Assembly (NCBI GenBank): GCA_002270565.1
Contig: NQMI01000025.1
Span: 399,506-450,751, forward strand
Reading direction: 5' to 3'
Length of the DNA stretch: 51,246 nt
Source of the DNA: Stenocarpella maydis
Taxonomy: Eukaryota > Ascomycota > Sordariomycetes > Diaporthales > Diaporthaceae
Part shown: in pieces, positions 20,989-31,938 of the stretch
Position numbering within the stretch: position 1 is the first letter of the stretch
Layout: every line of letters starts with the position of its first letter
Program-made: the position numbers and the translations under genes
Notes under the pieces: generated by a model
Told to the model about the DNA's origin: nothing
The model's input: only the letters and a program-made list of their open reading frames with translations
The model's database searches: none

Positions 20989-22704
20989 CTAGACAAGGTA
21001 CCTGAAGCCCTTCCTCATGTCAAGAGCCTCATCGGCAGTGGTGCCCTCCATCTGCGCCGTCCGGTTCGCAACATCATCCCTCGTCTCCCAGTCGACAAGC
21101 TCGCCCTGCTCGAGCTTCCTGTTGAGGCGGGTGAGCGTGAGCCTGAAGACCCAGCACCCGGCAATTGTGATGCCGAACATGGCGGTGACTATGCCGTAGG
21201 ACTTGCGGAACCCGTTCTCGGACAGGCTCCAGACGTAGGAGCCTGCGATGTTGCCCAGCTGGGAGAAGGCGTTGATAGCGGCCAGCGCGACGGCACGCTT
21301 GGCGGGAGGCCGGGGGAAGGATGACGAGATCCACGAGTAGAATACGATGAACCTGTTGTAACCTGGTTAGTTATTGTTTGGAGTGTATGATGCGCCAGTG
21401 GATACTAACCCCGCGTATGAGCTTGCCTGGAGGAAGAGAGCGACGTAGCGGGCTGCGGTGTTGAGTGTGGACATTGAGATGATGAATCCAATCAAGCCCC
21501 CAACAGTTGGGCCAACAATGTGCCAGAACTTCTCCCCGGTGCGGTCCGAGTGAAGAGCGTTGAGCAGAGAGACTATGCAGGAGAACAGCCAGGGAGGGCT
21601 GCTCATCAGCAGTGTTGGGACGTAGTCGAACCCAAGAGTCTCCGTGAGCGTTGGCTGTGAGACGAATTAGAAAGTCGCCTTCAGAGGTGCATTTTAGGCA
21701 ATGATTGTACTTACGAAGAAAGCGTTGAACGACAGACCGACGACATAAGCACACAGGACAAACATCATCAGCCACACCTTCATATCCTTCATGGCCATGA
21801 AAAACCCGCCTGTCACGCCCATGTCCTTGGAGTCTGTATCCGCCTCGCCGACGTCCTCAATCATCCGCAGCTGTGCAACCTGGCGCTCCTCTTCGGTGAA
21901 CCCGCGTGTGTTGTGGGGCAGATCGGGGAGGATGAATATTGCGAGGATGGCAATGAGCTGCTCAAGTCAGCATTCTGGCGGAGACGGTGTAGGTGTTTCA
22001 TGACTACTAACCATAGTAGCCCCGCCCTCGATCCAGAAGAGCCATCTCCAAGCAGCGTGACCAAGAGTGCCCTGCATGTTGGAGAGCACTCCTGCCCCGA
22101 TGAGAGCCGAGAAGGCGTTTGAGATGAGGTTTCCACAGAAGAGGATGGCGTTCCTCAGGGTCAGCTCCCTCCTGGTGTACCACTTGGACAGGATGAGCAG
22201 CACACCGGGCAGGAAAGCCGCCTCGACGAAGCCCAGAAAGAAACGAGTCAACACCATGCCCTTGAAGTCGTGCACAACTCCGCTCAGGGTGGAGATGAGA
22301 CCCCAGATCAGCATCACGACGCTGAGATACCGGGAGGGCCTCTCGAGGCCGTTGATGAGCATGTTGGAGGGAATCTGCATCAGGATATACCCGACGTATA
22401 GAATACTCAGACAGGTGGAATACTGGGCGTTGTTGAGGTTAAGATCAGCCTGCAGACCCTTGAGACGCGCTGCGGCAATGTTGTTGCGGTCCAGGTAGTT
22501 CATGATATAGATGAGCACGAAGAGCGAGCAGCGGGCGTCGAGCTTGCGCTTGAGGCTCTTCTCGACCCGGACCCTGTGCTCGGGGGTCATGCGGGCGACG
22601 TTCGAGGGGCTTGCGTCGTTGGGAGCATTCTCGAATTCCTGTTCAGCCTGCTGCTTCGACGACGCAGAGCCGTTGGATACGGCCCTGGAGATTTGGTCCG
22701 CCAT
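20989..22704 (-). CDS. MFS transporter, Dal5/Tna1-like anion:cation symporter family
   Basis: A plasma-membrane carrier of 514 residues, reconstructed as complement(join(20989..21352, 21410..21654, 21715..21957, 22012..22704)). The fold of twelve membrane helices is split by the usual central cytosolic loop (about residues 240-275, rich in E, D and K). Family marks: YIMNYLDRNNIAAARL in helix 1, the ILMQIPSNML segment in helix 2, RFFLGFVEAAFLPG in helix 4, and KRAVALAAINAFSQLGNIAGSY in the second half. This fits carriers of small organic anions such as allantoate, nicotinate or pantothenate; the substrate cannot be told. Introns are 54-60 nt with GTTAGT, GTAAGT and GTTAGT donors. The N-terminal cytosolic tail (about 60 residues) is polar. 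No metabolic gene next to it hints at a substrate. Confidence 0.9.
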
Positions 22705-24588
22705 GCTGGTTGTGGATCTGTCCCGGGCAATAGATTCGCGTCAAGACCGTCGCAGGGCACCACCAGACAGGGCTTCAGACAACAAGCTGGAAGGGGTGTA
22801 CTGTCAATGGTAAAGACGTGGCGCGAATAACTTGCCTTATGTAGTCGCCGCGGGTTCTTGATCAAGCGTCGGGTGTGGTCGGGCGATGTCGTGAGGGCTT
22901 TTGTCACCCATCCGGAACACGAACACTCCACCAAAAAGTCACCCCGAGGCAAGGCCAGTCCAGTCGAGCCACCCCCCCCCCGCATAATCCGCATTTGCAG
23001 CCTATCGTCCTGAGCCCCACAACACTCCACATGGTCTCGAATCCCCATGGAGTACACAGAGGGGTGTGACCTGATACCCCCAGTTTTACCGGCCATTTGT
23101 GCGGGCCTGTAGCGCCTGGCAAAGGCGGCGCGCGTTGGGGCACGCTCGAGCGATGGCTCTACCTCGGGCGCTTGGCGGACTGCACCGGGGAGGGCCTGGG
23201 GCAATCGGAGGTTCCTGGAGCCAACGGTTGGGGTGCCATTCTGGGGAAACGGACTCAGTCGGCCTGGGGAACGGACTGAGACCGAGACGCCATCGCCGAC
23301 ATGTAGGGCGTGGGGGTCATCGTGTGGTCCCCGCAGGTCAAGCTTGCCACGCGATTATATTTTCCCATCCCGGGATTGCGTCCCGGATCTTGGATCCCAG
23401 CCAGGCCACGAGAGTCTCACCACGCCAAAGAGGACAGCGGAGTTCGGGTTGACCTTCTGGATTCAGAGGAGGGGAGTGATATAACAAGCACTGCACCCCA
23501 AGCCGCCAGACGTCTTTGGTTCCCGCTTCTGGGCAGGTTAAGCCTCGAGTCAACCAGCGATCGGCCCCCAGACTAAAGCCCAGGGCAACAAGCTTTTAAC
23601 CGTCGGCTCGGCAGTCCAAGTCGGCTCGGCTGCTGTGCCACGCACGAGTCTGGCCCGGGGTTGCTGTGGCATGCGGCTTTATCCCGGTGACATGTCTCCC
23701 ATCCCCAGAGTTCTTCTGCTTCAAGAGAAGTTTTACAACAGGCACCAGACGAGTACGGTTAATCTCTCTTGACCTTGTCTCGTGCCCACGACTCTAAAGT
23801 CCCCCGCCGGTAAGCCGCAGCGTTTCCCAATGCACGCCATCGTGCCAAACCTCACGCAACAGTAACCCCCGCCAATGCTGGGCCTGTAAGCTACACGGAC
23901 GCCTGCACTCGGATTCCCTCGTCGGAACGGGCGTGGGGGTTGGTTGCATCCCATATCATATGTTCCTACCGCAGGGCCTTCCGCCCTTCCGCCGTGCTGT
24001 CGCTCCGTCCATTGCCAAGATCCGTCCAGGTCGACAAGAACGGCGTCTACATTCCGTCGTGCGTTCGGCCATGAAGTCGGCTTTCTAACCATAGTACACG
24101 GGCCGAGACACGTCGCCAACGTTCCTTGCATATTGCAGCCACCTGATTAGTGAGCCAGGGTATCATGCAATCAATGTATCACTGCCAACATTGATACACG
24201 CTGTGGTTCCCAAGGGGCGCCTGGCCGCATGCCTTCCTCGCACGAGGATATGGCTAGGCCAACATTGAATTACAAGAATGCCAACGCTGGAAAGGTTCGC
24301 AAACCACCGCCTCCCTTCCGTGGAAGACCGGTAGTGCCATGTCATGTCAAGGTCGGCTAGGCTCTTCGCCATGTTATATGCCAATATGTGCAGCTGGTAT
24401 TGCTGTCATAACGGGCGCCTATCAGGAAGCATAAGGTATTGTGGCATGTTTGAATCTGATATTAAGCTAGGTGATAGTATTATCACCAAACCGCTCTAGC
24501 TCTTGCCTTGACGCTGATGAGGTGCACTCTATTATGCTGAGACGTATACCCTGCAGCCATGGCACATTTCATGTCGTGAGGGCTTCTC
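22705..24588. other. Long GC-rich intergenic region with CGG-type direct repeats
   Basis: About 1.9 kb upstream of the MFS gene. It contains two close direct repeats that could bind a Zn2Cys6-type regulator: CTGGGGAAACGGACTCAG (23241-23258) with CTGGGGAACGGACTGAG (23264-23280), and GTCGGCTCGGC at 23602-23612 and 23620-23630. Open frames here overlap in many phases and show no domain, so I do not call a gene. Confidence 0.4.
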
Positions 24589-24912
24589 CTAGGATTCCAT
24601 CATGTTTCCCTCGAGTTTGGTACCACCTGAAAAAACCCTCCAGCCTTGTCGTGGTACCAAATATTTTTGTTGATGACTAGACCGTAGTGCATGATCCCCA
24701 CCGAAACACTCAACTGCTGTTTCTCTCGGAGACGCTGACCCTGATTCGAACTTTAGGGCAGTGCCCCATTCTACGTTGCTTGAGCCGACGCCTTGAGCAG
24801 GATTCTCCTCGTCAGAGGCATCGCAATCTCCGTTGGTGTTTGGTCCTGCCATGCTGTTTCCAGGACTCGCCCAGATTTGGCTATCGCTTGGCATCTGCTC
24901 CTCCGATTCCAT
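24589..24912 (-). CDS. Hypothetical small protein (107 aa)
   Basis: An ATG-started frame downstream of the coiled-coil gene on the same strand. It is polar and acidic at first (MESEEQMPSDSQ), with no domain, signal peptide or membrane segment. It could be a separate small gene, a terminal exon of the upstream gene, or not coding at all; no good splice pair connecting them was found. Confidence 0.25.
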   Translation of the reverse strand: MESEEQMPSDSQIWASPGNSMAGPNTNGDCDASDEENPAQGVGSSNVEWGTALKFESGSASPRETAVECFGGDHALRSSHQQKYLVPRQGWRVFSGGTKLEGNMMES

Positions 24913-24978
24913 CTTGGACGACTCAACGCTGTCATTTATGTAGATTGGGCCGAAAACTCTCCTGAATGTTGAATCGCG

Positions 24979-25680
24979 TTATTGGCTGGACTCGAGCCCA
25001 CTTTGGGGGTCCATCGAACGATCTGGATTGGTGCTCGTCGCCCATGTTTCCAGTCTAGTTGGTGCTGACATTCTCCGATGGGCAATCCTCTGGTCCTGCT
25101 TGGATAGTGCGCTTGCGAGAAGCTCGATGCGGATTTCAGCCTCTCTGAGACTCCTCTCGGTCTCCAGGAGATGCTCTTCGAGCTTATTGAGCTGGACAGT
25201 GAGGTAACGTGCCGTCCTGGTCGCGAGGTCGCGCTTTCCTTCGACACTCTCCATATCGCGACGGGCACGCTCGATGTCCCGGTCTCTCTCCGCGACGATA
25301 TCCCAAATCTTTTTGACCATGGCTTTGTAGTGCTCCCGATCTTGCGCGAGCAGCTCGTTTGCGGCTTGTAGGCCGCTGCACTTGGCCTCATACTCCGCTA
25401 TCAATTGTGCCTGCAAGGATACCTGCGTTCTCGATGCGTCATGGCCGGACTCTTGAATGTGCAGACTACCTATGCTGTTGCTTCGCAGGCATGCTTGATC
25501 GGCTGCATGTTGGCTGGATTCTTGAGCGGTTTGCGGACCATCTATGCTCGTGTTTCGCGGAAATGCTTCATCGGCTACTAGTACACGTGGGACGATACCA
25601 GTGAGTTCTGATACCAGTTTTCGTGTCTCACGGTTGGAGGCTTCCACCCGTGTCATGGCATCATGAATTAATTTCTCCAT
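24979..25680 (-). CDS. Hypothetical coiled-coil protein
   Basis: A 233-residue frame beginning MEKLIHDAMTRVEAS. Residues about 85-205 are almost entirely charged heptad-like helix (for example ERDRDIERARRDMES and TERSLREAEIRIELLASALS), predicting a long coiled coil; the last 30 residues are polar and disordered. No enzymatic motif is seen. Such proteins usually act as scaffolds or tethers, but no role can be assigned here. The ATG at 25680 is the first in the frame and the upstream region is intergenic. No intron is needed. Moderate confidence because the frame is well open in a region where other frames are broken and the helical periodicity is unlikely by chance. Confidence 0.55.
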   Translation of the reverse strand: MEKLIHDAMTRVEASNRETRKLVSELTGIVPRVLVADEAFPRNTSIDGPQTAQESSQHAADQACLRSNSIGSLHIQESGHDASRTQVSLQAQLIAEYEAKCSGLQAANELLAQDREHYKAMVKKIWDIVAERDRDIERARRDMESVEGKRDLATRTARYLTVQLNKLEEHLLETERSLREAEIRIELLASALSKQDQRIAHRRMSAPTRLETWATSTNPDRSMDPQSGLESSQ

Positions 25681-27572
25681 GGATGTATGCGTGATAATGG
25701 AAATGTCGAAGGAGTTGAAGCCGTCCTTCCCAGGAGTGAGTTTCGAAAAGGCGTCGCCGAGCTTCCTCGTACTTCAGCAAAGTATTCTCTCACAGCCGAG
25801 AGAGTTTGTGTCGATCTTGGCGGTGCCAACCTCTGTTCAGGGCTCTGCTTGCCGCTTGCTGCTTACTGCTTGAGCGGATGGAGGAATGATGCATGAATAG
25901 AAAAATGGATGAGTGCGAAGCTGCCAGTGTTTGATCGGGGTTCTTAAGAACAACATTTGTTGGACTGGTAGATTGCCACTGCGTTGCCAGCACATGTCAG
26001 AAAAGGAGACTTGTGTGAGCCCACCGGCCACGGGAAGGTGGAAGTCACCCACCCTTCTCTCCGAGTCCCCTAGGCAGAGGCCAAGGTAACGTGAGGACCT
26101 CCAGGGAGGCTCAACTGTGTTCACAGCTCCCATCTTGGTAGCTCCTGAGTCATCTGAAGAGCGTACTGAATGCTCCTGCAAGTGCTAATCGGACATTGGG
26201 GCCATGGTGACTAATTGTCCTACTCATCCACCACTCTTCGAGGCCCTCAGATATAGCAAGAACCCAAGGGCACCCAGCCTCGCACAAAAGATTTGCATAA
26301 GCTGCGGACGCATCGAGCCTACCTAGATCCCTAGTGCCTAGGTACTGAATCTATATACATCGCTACCCCTGACAGTCCACTGTAGATTTCTTGTCTATCT
26401 GACTACGGCCGAGCAGATGATGGAAGCAATCCGAAGTGCAAGTGAATTAATTACCTAGGTATACGGCAGTTTGGTTCATCAGAGAAAGTTATAAAATCCT
26501 CATAAATCATCGCGATTACTGCTGCCGAACTGTTGCTCAAGTTCGTCGACCCTCCCACTGGCGGAATTGCGAAGCAAGGGCATTTGATCTCTAAACATTT
26601 CACAAGGCCCGGTGCAGCACAAGACAGGACCGATGCACCCATGGAGACGCCTTGACCCATCCGGGAAAGTACCTAGGTACTTGACCCCATCTCGCCTTCC
26701 ACCCCGAGCCTACCGAGCGCGCTCGTGCGACCCTCGGGTGGCGTTGAATGCATATGCACCTCCAAAAAGGGAGACTTGAGCTTAATGCGCCTGCATAAAT
26801 ATACTCGCAAGACTTTCACAGCACATGGAAACTGCAGCAGCGGCGAAGTACTAGTCTATAAGACGAGCTGACACCAGAAAAGCACATACTAATGTACGAA
26901 CTCCAAGGCGCCGCCGGTCTTGAGCACCACTGGCATGATTGTTCATATGCTCTCGTAAATACTACTACACAAGTCCCACGCACGGATTCTGGGAACCGGA
27001 TTACCAGGGACATGAGACCACCGAGCACTGGCATTGAAAGGGGCGCTGCACGACCTACCCTCTCGACGCCGTGAAAGGGTGTCGCCTCCTGGCCTGGTGC
27101 GTCACGAAGCAACACCACGCCCCGGCATTAGGCACCATTTGGGCAGATGGACCTGGAACAGTCCCATTTTTATGGCAATTTTTTTCTTCGGGCCGAAAGA
27201 CCAAGATCATGTAGTTGTCCATGTCGGCCGTTTCGTTTCCAACTCGTGAGCCAGAGCGACTGAAATCGATTCTGGTGAGGTTTTGTGGATCGGACGAATT
27301 CAGTTTATGAAAGGGATGGTATTGGAAAAAATTGAACAGAGACAAACAGTGCTTCGCCATCGAGAGAAAGCCAAGTTATTCGGTCGCAGGTACCTAGGTC
27401 CGCATCTTGCATGGCAATTCTGTAGCGACATGATGGGGGCATCCTTCTAAGGCTCGCCCATGTACAGTCCGTAGAGAAGGATAATTATTACCTAAAAGCC
27501 TGATTGCATATTTTGAATGAACGGGATGGAAAAAATTGGCGCTCAGGGTGAGGCGAAGCACTTGAGGCTTAG
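25681..27572. other. Intergenic region rich in CCTAGG palindromes
   Basis: About 1.9 kb with no supported gene. It holds four copies of a CCTAGGT-core palindrome within about 1.1 kb: 26337-26344, 26452-26461 (TACCTAGGTA), 26669-26680 (GTACCTAGGTAC) and 27391-27399. A short frame at 26451-26660 (minus) has no recognisable feature. Confidence 0.45.
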
Positions 27573-28328
27573 TCACCCAGCAACTTCTCGACAGGTTGAG
27601 CAATGCCCTCTCTCACCACAGCTCAGTTTGGCCGCCTTAGGATCACGAAGCCTGGGTTTGGATGCAATCACCTGAGCCATTGGGCTCATAATTCTGGCCC
27701 GAACACCAAGGTGCCTGACCGCGTTGGAGGTTTCACTGTTGCTCTGGCTGCCCCTGCTCGGATCCTCTGTGCCTGAGCTCCGCCCGGGGAGGGTCTCCGG
27801 CCGTCCCGAAGCTAAATGCTTAACCCCGAGCCATGGGAGATTGTCAGAATGATATGACTGCACAGGGGCATGCCAATCTCCCGTCTGTGCCCTAGGCATC
27901 GATGGGAGGACGGATCGTCGCTGATGTTGCGAATGAAGGGACTGGCCTGAAGGGGAAGCCGGAAATATCCACACTGGGCTTCTGAATCTCCACAAGGACA
28001 TTTGACTTGACTCAACCCCAGGCGTATAATGACAGTCGTAAGCGTAGCAGTCCGAGCCCATTATGGCAATTGCCCTCGCACACACGGGACCAAAAGCAAT
28101 GTCCACGGCTGTGCATTGCTGATAATGGATTGGCCGGCCCGAAGGACTGTGGCATCTGAAGAGTTGGGCAAGGCGCAAGTAGATTCTACCAAGACCAAGG
28201 GTGATAGTCGCGACAGCAACGGTGAGGCACGCTAGCGTGGCTCTGAACCATGGGATGACTCGTTGACAGGCCTTAGTTCCAAGAGTCGTATAGGTGACTG
28301 ATCCCATGTCTAGCGATCCGGTGGGCAT
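27573..28328 (-). CDS. Hypothetical protein with one possible membrane segment
   Basis: A 251-codon frame with a proper ATG. One hydrophobic stretch near residues 30-50 (ATLACLTVAVATITLGLG) could cross a membrane; the rest is polar, Ser/Pro/Arg-rich and has no recognisable domain. In DNA of this composition a frame of this length can arise by chance, and the C-terminal half has no compositional sign of selection. Listed as a possibility only. Confidence 0.25.
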   Translation of the reverse strand: MPTGSLDMGSVTYTTLGTKACQRVIPWFRATLACLTVAVATITLGLGRIYLRLAQLFRCHSPSGRPIHYQQCTAVDIAFGPVCARAIAIMGSDCYAYDCHYTPGVESSQMSLWRFRSPVWIFPASPSGQSLHSQHQRRSVLPSMPRAQTGDWHAPVQSYHSDNLPWLGVKHLASGRPETLPGRSSGTEDPSRGSQSNSETSNAVRHLGVRARIMSPMAQVIASKPRLRDPKAAKLSCGERGHCSTCREVAG

Positions 28329-29868
28329 TTGGTGTTTAGACTAGACCAGTCAGTCCGTCCAGTTGTGCATAGGTCACAAAAAGCAAGGGTTGCATGGGCT
28401 GAAAAGCTTCTAGAATTTTTCTAAACCTGGACCGTGACATTCATGCCGAGTGTAGCTCGCCGTTATGTCTGGATGACTCCCGCCTGCTCGGGCCGCGTGG
28501 GGTCAGGCATTGGGGTTTGTGGTGTTCCCTGAAACTCTGTTCACCAGTTGTTGTGGGTGGGTCGACCACGCACGAAATGTCCGGCCGTGCTTCTGGGCCG
28601 TCGTCTCAGCCCGCGCGCTCACCTCGGCACCTCGTCACCCCCTCAACAAGGCGTCAGCCATGCTTTGGGGATACACCATTGTGGTCTGCCAGCCAAGGCT
28701 GTCAGTGATACTAGTATTCATGTGGGTGTTATTGGTGCCCGTCTGCCTATCTTGCGACGGGATGAGCAGCGGCGATGCCTCAGTGCCCACGTCAGTTCCC
28801 CACTGCGGAACCATTTACACCCAGCGGTGTCGCACATCACAAGACGATCACGACCCCGCGGCCTGAATGATAGTCGGCGCTTAAGGCGAGACGAGGCATG
28901 TGTGGCCCGATGACCGTGTCACCGTGGAGACGCGGTCAGGGCAAGCCACGGAGGTTCCCGCTGTGCACGTCCTGCAAGACGCGACGAGGGAGAGCAAAGG
29001 ACCTTCTGCACACTACACCATGGTCTAATGTTTGATGTCTCTCTGCACTCAACACCCACAAACATCCCGGGCCCCAAGTTAGGGTAGATGGCCCGCGGAG
29101 GAAGCCGACGGATCCGAGGAAAAAAGCTGCACGGGAGATCGAGTGTGGTAGTGTATGCAGAGATGCCAGTCCTGCAGAGCCTGCGGCAGCCTTCCTCGTC
29201 GTGCGTATCCATACAGACCCATTTATTAATTCGTGTCTTGCTCTGGGGTTCATGTTGTTCTTGCCAGCATGCAACCTTGCAGCCTGGGTGGGGGAGCAAC
29301 TACCGCACACTACCCTGCCGGCCGAACCCTAACCCCACCGAGGACCATTGCAACCCTCCCTTCCCGCGGGCTGTTTTCCCGCGATGGTTGCCTCAGATCC
29401 CGCGTGGCTCAGCTGGAACCACAGACTGAAATGCTGGCTGCCCCTGAGCGCGACAGCCCAATACGCCGCTGGGATAACCAAGTGTGGCAGCAGCTGTGGT
29501 CTTGAGGCCCAACCTGGCCAACAAGTCCTTGGCCGTGTCGGTGTCGCATTCCCAGTTGGGCCAACACAAGGCCCTCCCGAAATTCCCATCGGGCATGAAC
29601 GACGGGTGGAGCACTCGAGAAGGACTGACAGGGTGCGTCCCGGCTCAAAACAAGATGAGATATCAGGGAGCCTTCACACGACAAAAGCCAGCCAGCTGCC
29701 GCTGCCTCCCAGCCTGTCCCTCCCTCCGCTGGCTGCACCCTCCAAGCGGTCCGTTCCTTTTTGATTTTTGATTTCCCTCAAGGGCTTCCAGGCTGCCCAG
29801 GCGGGCAGAGAGACGAGACGGGAACACGCCACCATCCTCAGGAACTCGGGAGAACGGCGCGGGACGCA
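28329..29868. other. Intergenic region, no gene supported
   Basis: About 1.5 kb in which open frames overlap in all phases on both strands without domain features; several begin at TTG or GTG only. The last few hundred bases likely include the promoter of the gene that starts at 29869. Confidence 0.4.
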
Positions 29869-31137
29869 ATGGCTGCGACAACAACACTGGCAGAGATGGA
29901 GAAGGCGGCGTGCTGTATGATCCAGGTCATCAAGGACACTCCAGACCTGCGGACAACCAAGCTGGCTATTTCCGGCGACATGGCCATCCGGAAATACCTG
30001 CCAGAGTATGGGCACAAGAACGCAGGAGTAGGTCTCTATCACTCACGCTCCCTCGCCCACACACATCCGGCCCCAGCCAGTCACTAATGCGGCCTGCAGC
30101 AAAGCATTGATCTCATCGTCAACTCGTCCACGTCGGCCAGCCTGCTCAGGAAGAAGCTGCTGCAGCACCCCATGTCCCCGGTGGTCGAGTCATCACAGGT
30201 CCTGTACTACCAGGTCTCCTCGCCGCCGTCCTCGCCCCCGGCAACCGCCTCTTCCAAGCCACGCCCGGCGTCGCCAGCCTCGGGCTTCGAGGTCCGCATC
30301 ACGCCCGAGATGCTGTGCCCTTTCCTCCCCAGCGCCGCAAAGCCGGCCAGCGAGATCCAGCCCACCCCCGAGCAGCTGCCCTACATCTCGCTCGAGGACC
30401 TGATCGTCTTCAAGATGGACGCCTGCGGCCTCCGCGACTCGGCCCAGAGCAAGCAGACCGAGGTGCGCCACGCCGCCGCGCTGCTCGAGCTGGCCACCGA
30501 GCACAGCGCCCTGTCGCTCAACGGCGACCAGGCGCGCATGGTCGAGGAGAGCCTGGCCGACGTGCTGCGCCACGCCCCGTCCGACAAGCAGTCCAAGGCG
30601 TGGTGGCAGTCGCGCCTCAACGGCACCTGCGACCCGGACGCGCGCAAGCCCGTCAAGGAGGTCCTGACCGACCTGCTCGAGAACATGAGCCTCGACGAGG
30701 CCGCCGCCAAGAAGTCGCCGCCCCTCGGCCGCACCTCGAGCTCCAGCTCCAAGACCTCCCTGGCCTCCATGACCTCGGCATCCTCGGCCAGCTCGCCCAT
30801 GAGCCCGACCACGCCCTCCTTCCCGCCCTCGCACTCGCACTCGCGCGCCGCCTCCAAGGATCTCAACATCGCGCCGCCGCCCGCGGGGCCCATGCGTCCC
30901 AGGAAGTTCAGCACCTCCCAGAACAGCCCCGTCAAGATGTCGCACTCGCGCAAGAAGAGCGTCGACCAGGGCAGGCCCGCCAGGCACAGCCAGATCCTCG
31001 GCAGCCTGCCCAGCGGCAACATCGCCCACAACACCTACCTCGACGACGGCCATACCGTTTCTCCTGGGCTGGCCCTGACCGCCAGGTTCGAGTCCACTCC
31101 TGAGGATGGCAAGCTCATGACCAGCTCCTACTTCTGA
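29869..31137 (+). CDS. Conserved-looking protein with degenerate nucleotidyltransferase-like motifs
   Basis: Join(29869..30027, 30100..31137), 398 residues; the 72-nt intron uses GTAGGT and a CAG acceptor. The N-terminal part reads KLAISGDMAIRKYLPEYG and then SIDLIVN, the layout of a nucleotidyltransferase fold in which a glycine turn (hG[GS]) is followed by a D-x-D strand. Here the turn is GD and the pair is S-I-D, so one catalytic acid is missing. Further on, LPYISLEDLIVFKMDAC followed by a basic helix resembles the 'S-x-E-D-L-x-x-x-K' helix of AbiEii/minor nucleotidyltransferases. From about residue 200 the protein is disordered, Ser/Pro-rich, with many SxxS, RKFS and SRKKS sites, suggesting phosphoregulation. 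Fold assignment is my inference from motif order. Start chosen at the ATG in a favourable context just before the conserved part. Confidence 0.7.
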
Positions 31138-31938
31138 TCGCCTCTCGAGGGCTTCCCCCCCCCAACCTCTTTCCCCCCTTCCTTTCTCTCTCTCGTTTGC
31201 TTGCATTTCTCCACTCTTTGCTCTACAACCGCATCTGAGCGCAAGGCATACTTCCTAGACTGTGTACTGTTTCAGCGAGCAATGTTTTCATGAAGCGATT
31301 TCACGTAATTTTTTCGAACGGCTTCTGGGTTTATGGGGCAATTGGTTTCAGAAAAGTTCTTGCATTTGGTCTCACGATGGTTTTCTGCAGCTGGTTTGTC
31401 TGGCTATACCGTAAATACCCCTATAGATTGGTTTTCTTGGTTTGGACTTGGACAAAAAGCTGCATGGCTGGACTCATATTTCTTTTGTTGGGTTTCGCGA
31501 AACCATACTGTAATGTATCATCTTGTATTATTGTACTGCGCCGTAGATAGATACCAGACTACTGGGACCACCCCTAAAAAAAAACTTTTCTTTGTCTCTT
31601 TTTTAAAAAACCAATCTCATTGTGTTCCCCTCTTGATAATACCCAAGTATCAATACGTGACGTAGTACTCGGTGTAGTTCTCAGGGGTAATAACTTCCGT
31701 ATATTGATATCATGTTACTCGGGCGCTGGCCGCGTAAGGTAGTGGGGATAGAATAATATATTGCCATGGGGCAGTCCGGTGGATGCAGACCTTTAGCAAA
31801 TGCAAAGTGTATCAAACCCGAGATGACCCCAGTCTGAAAACCAAGGGACCTCTATCCCATTTCACAAACCGAGACTACCTGGGCGACCATTTCTGACTTT
31901 GAACCTGAGACGGTCAGCGCGGATGATCTTCCGCAAGT
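31138..31938. other. Convergent intergenic region, no gene seen
   Basis: About 800 bp between two converging genes, with pyrimidine-rich runs near 31150-31200 and A/T homopolymers near 31575-31610. Short frames such as 31290-31550 are hydrophobic by composition only. Confidence 0.45.

Noticed and set aside
22587..23204. 205-codon minus-strand frame overlapping the MFS start
   Set aside because: It overlaps the MFS coding exon in another frame and has random-looking composition.
30193..31206. 337-codon minus-strand frame
   Set aside because: It is the antisense shadow of the GC-rich plus-strand gene, low in complexity and without domain features.
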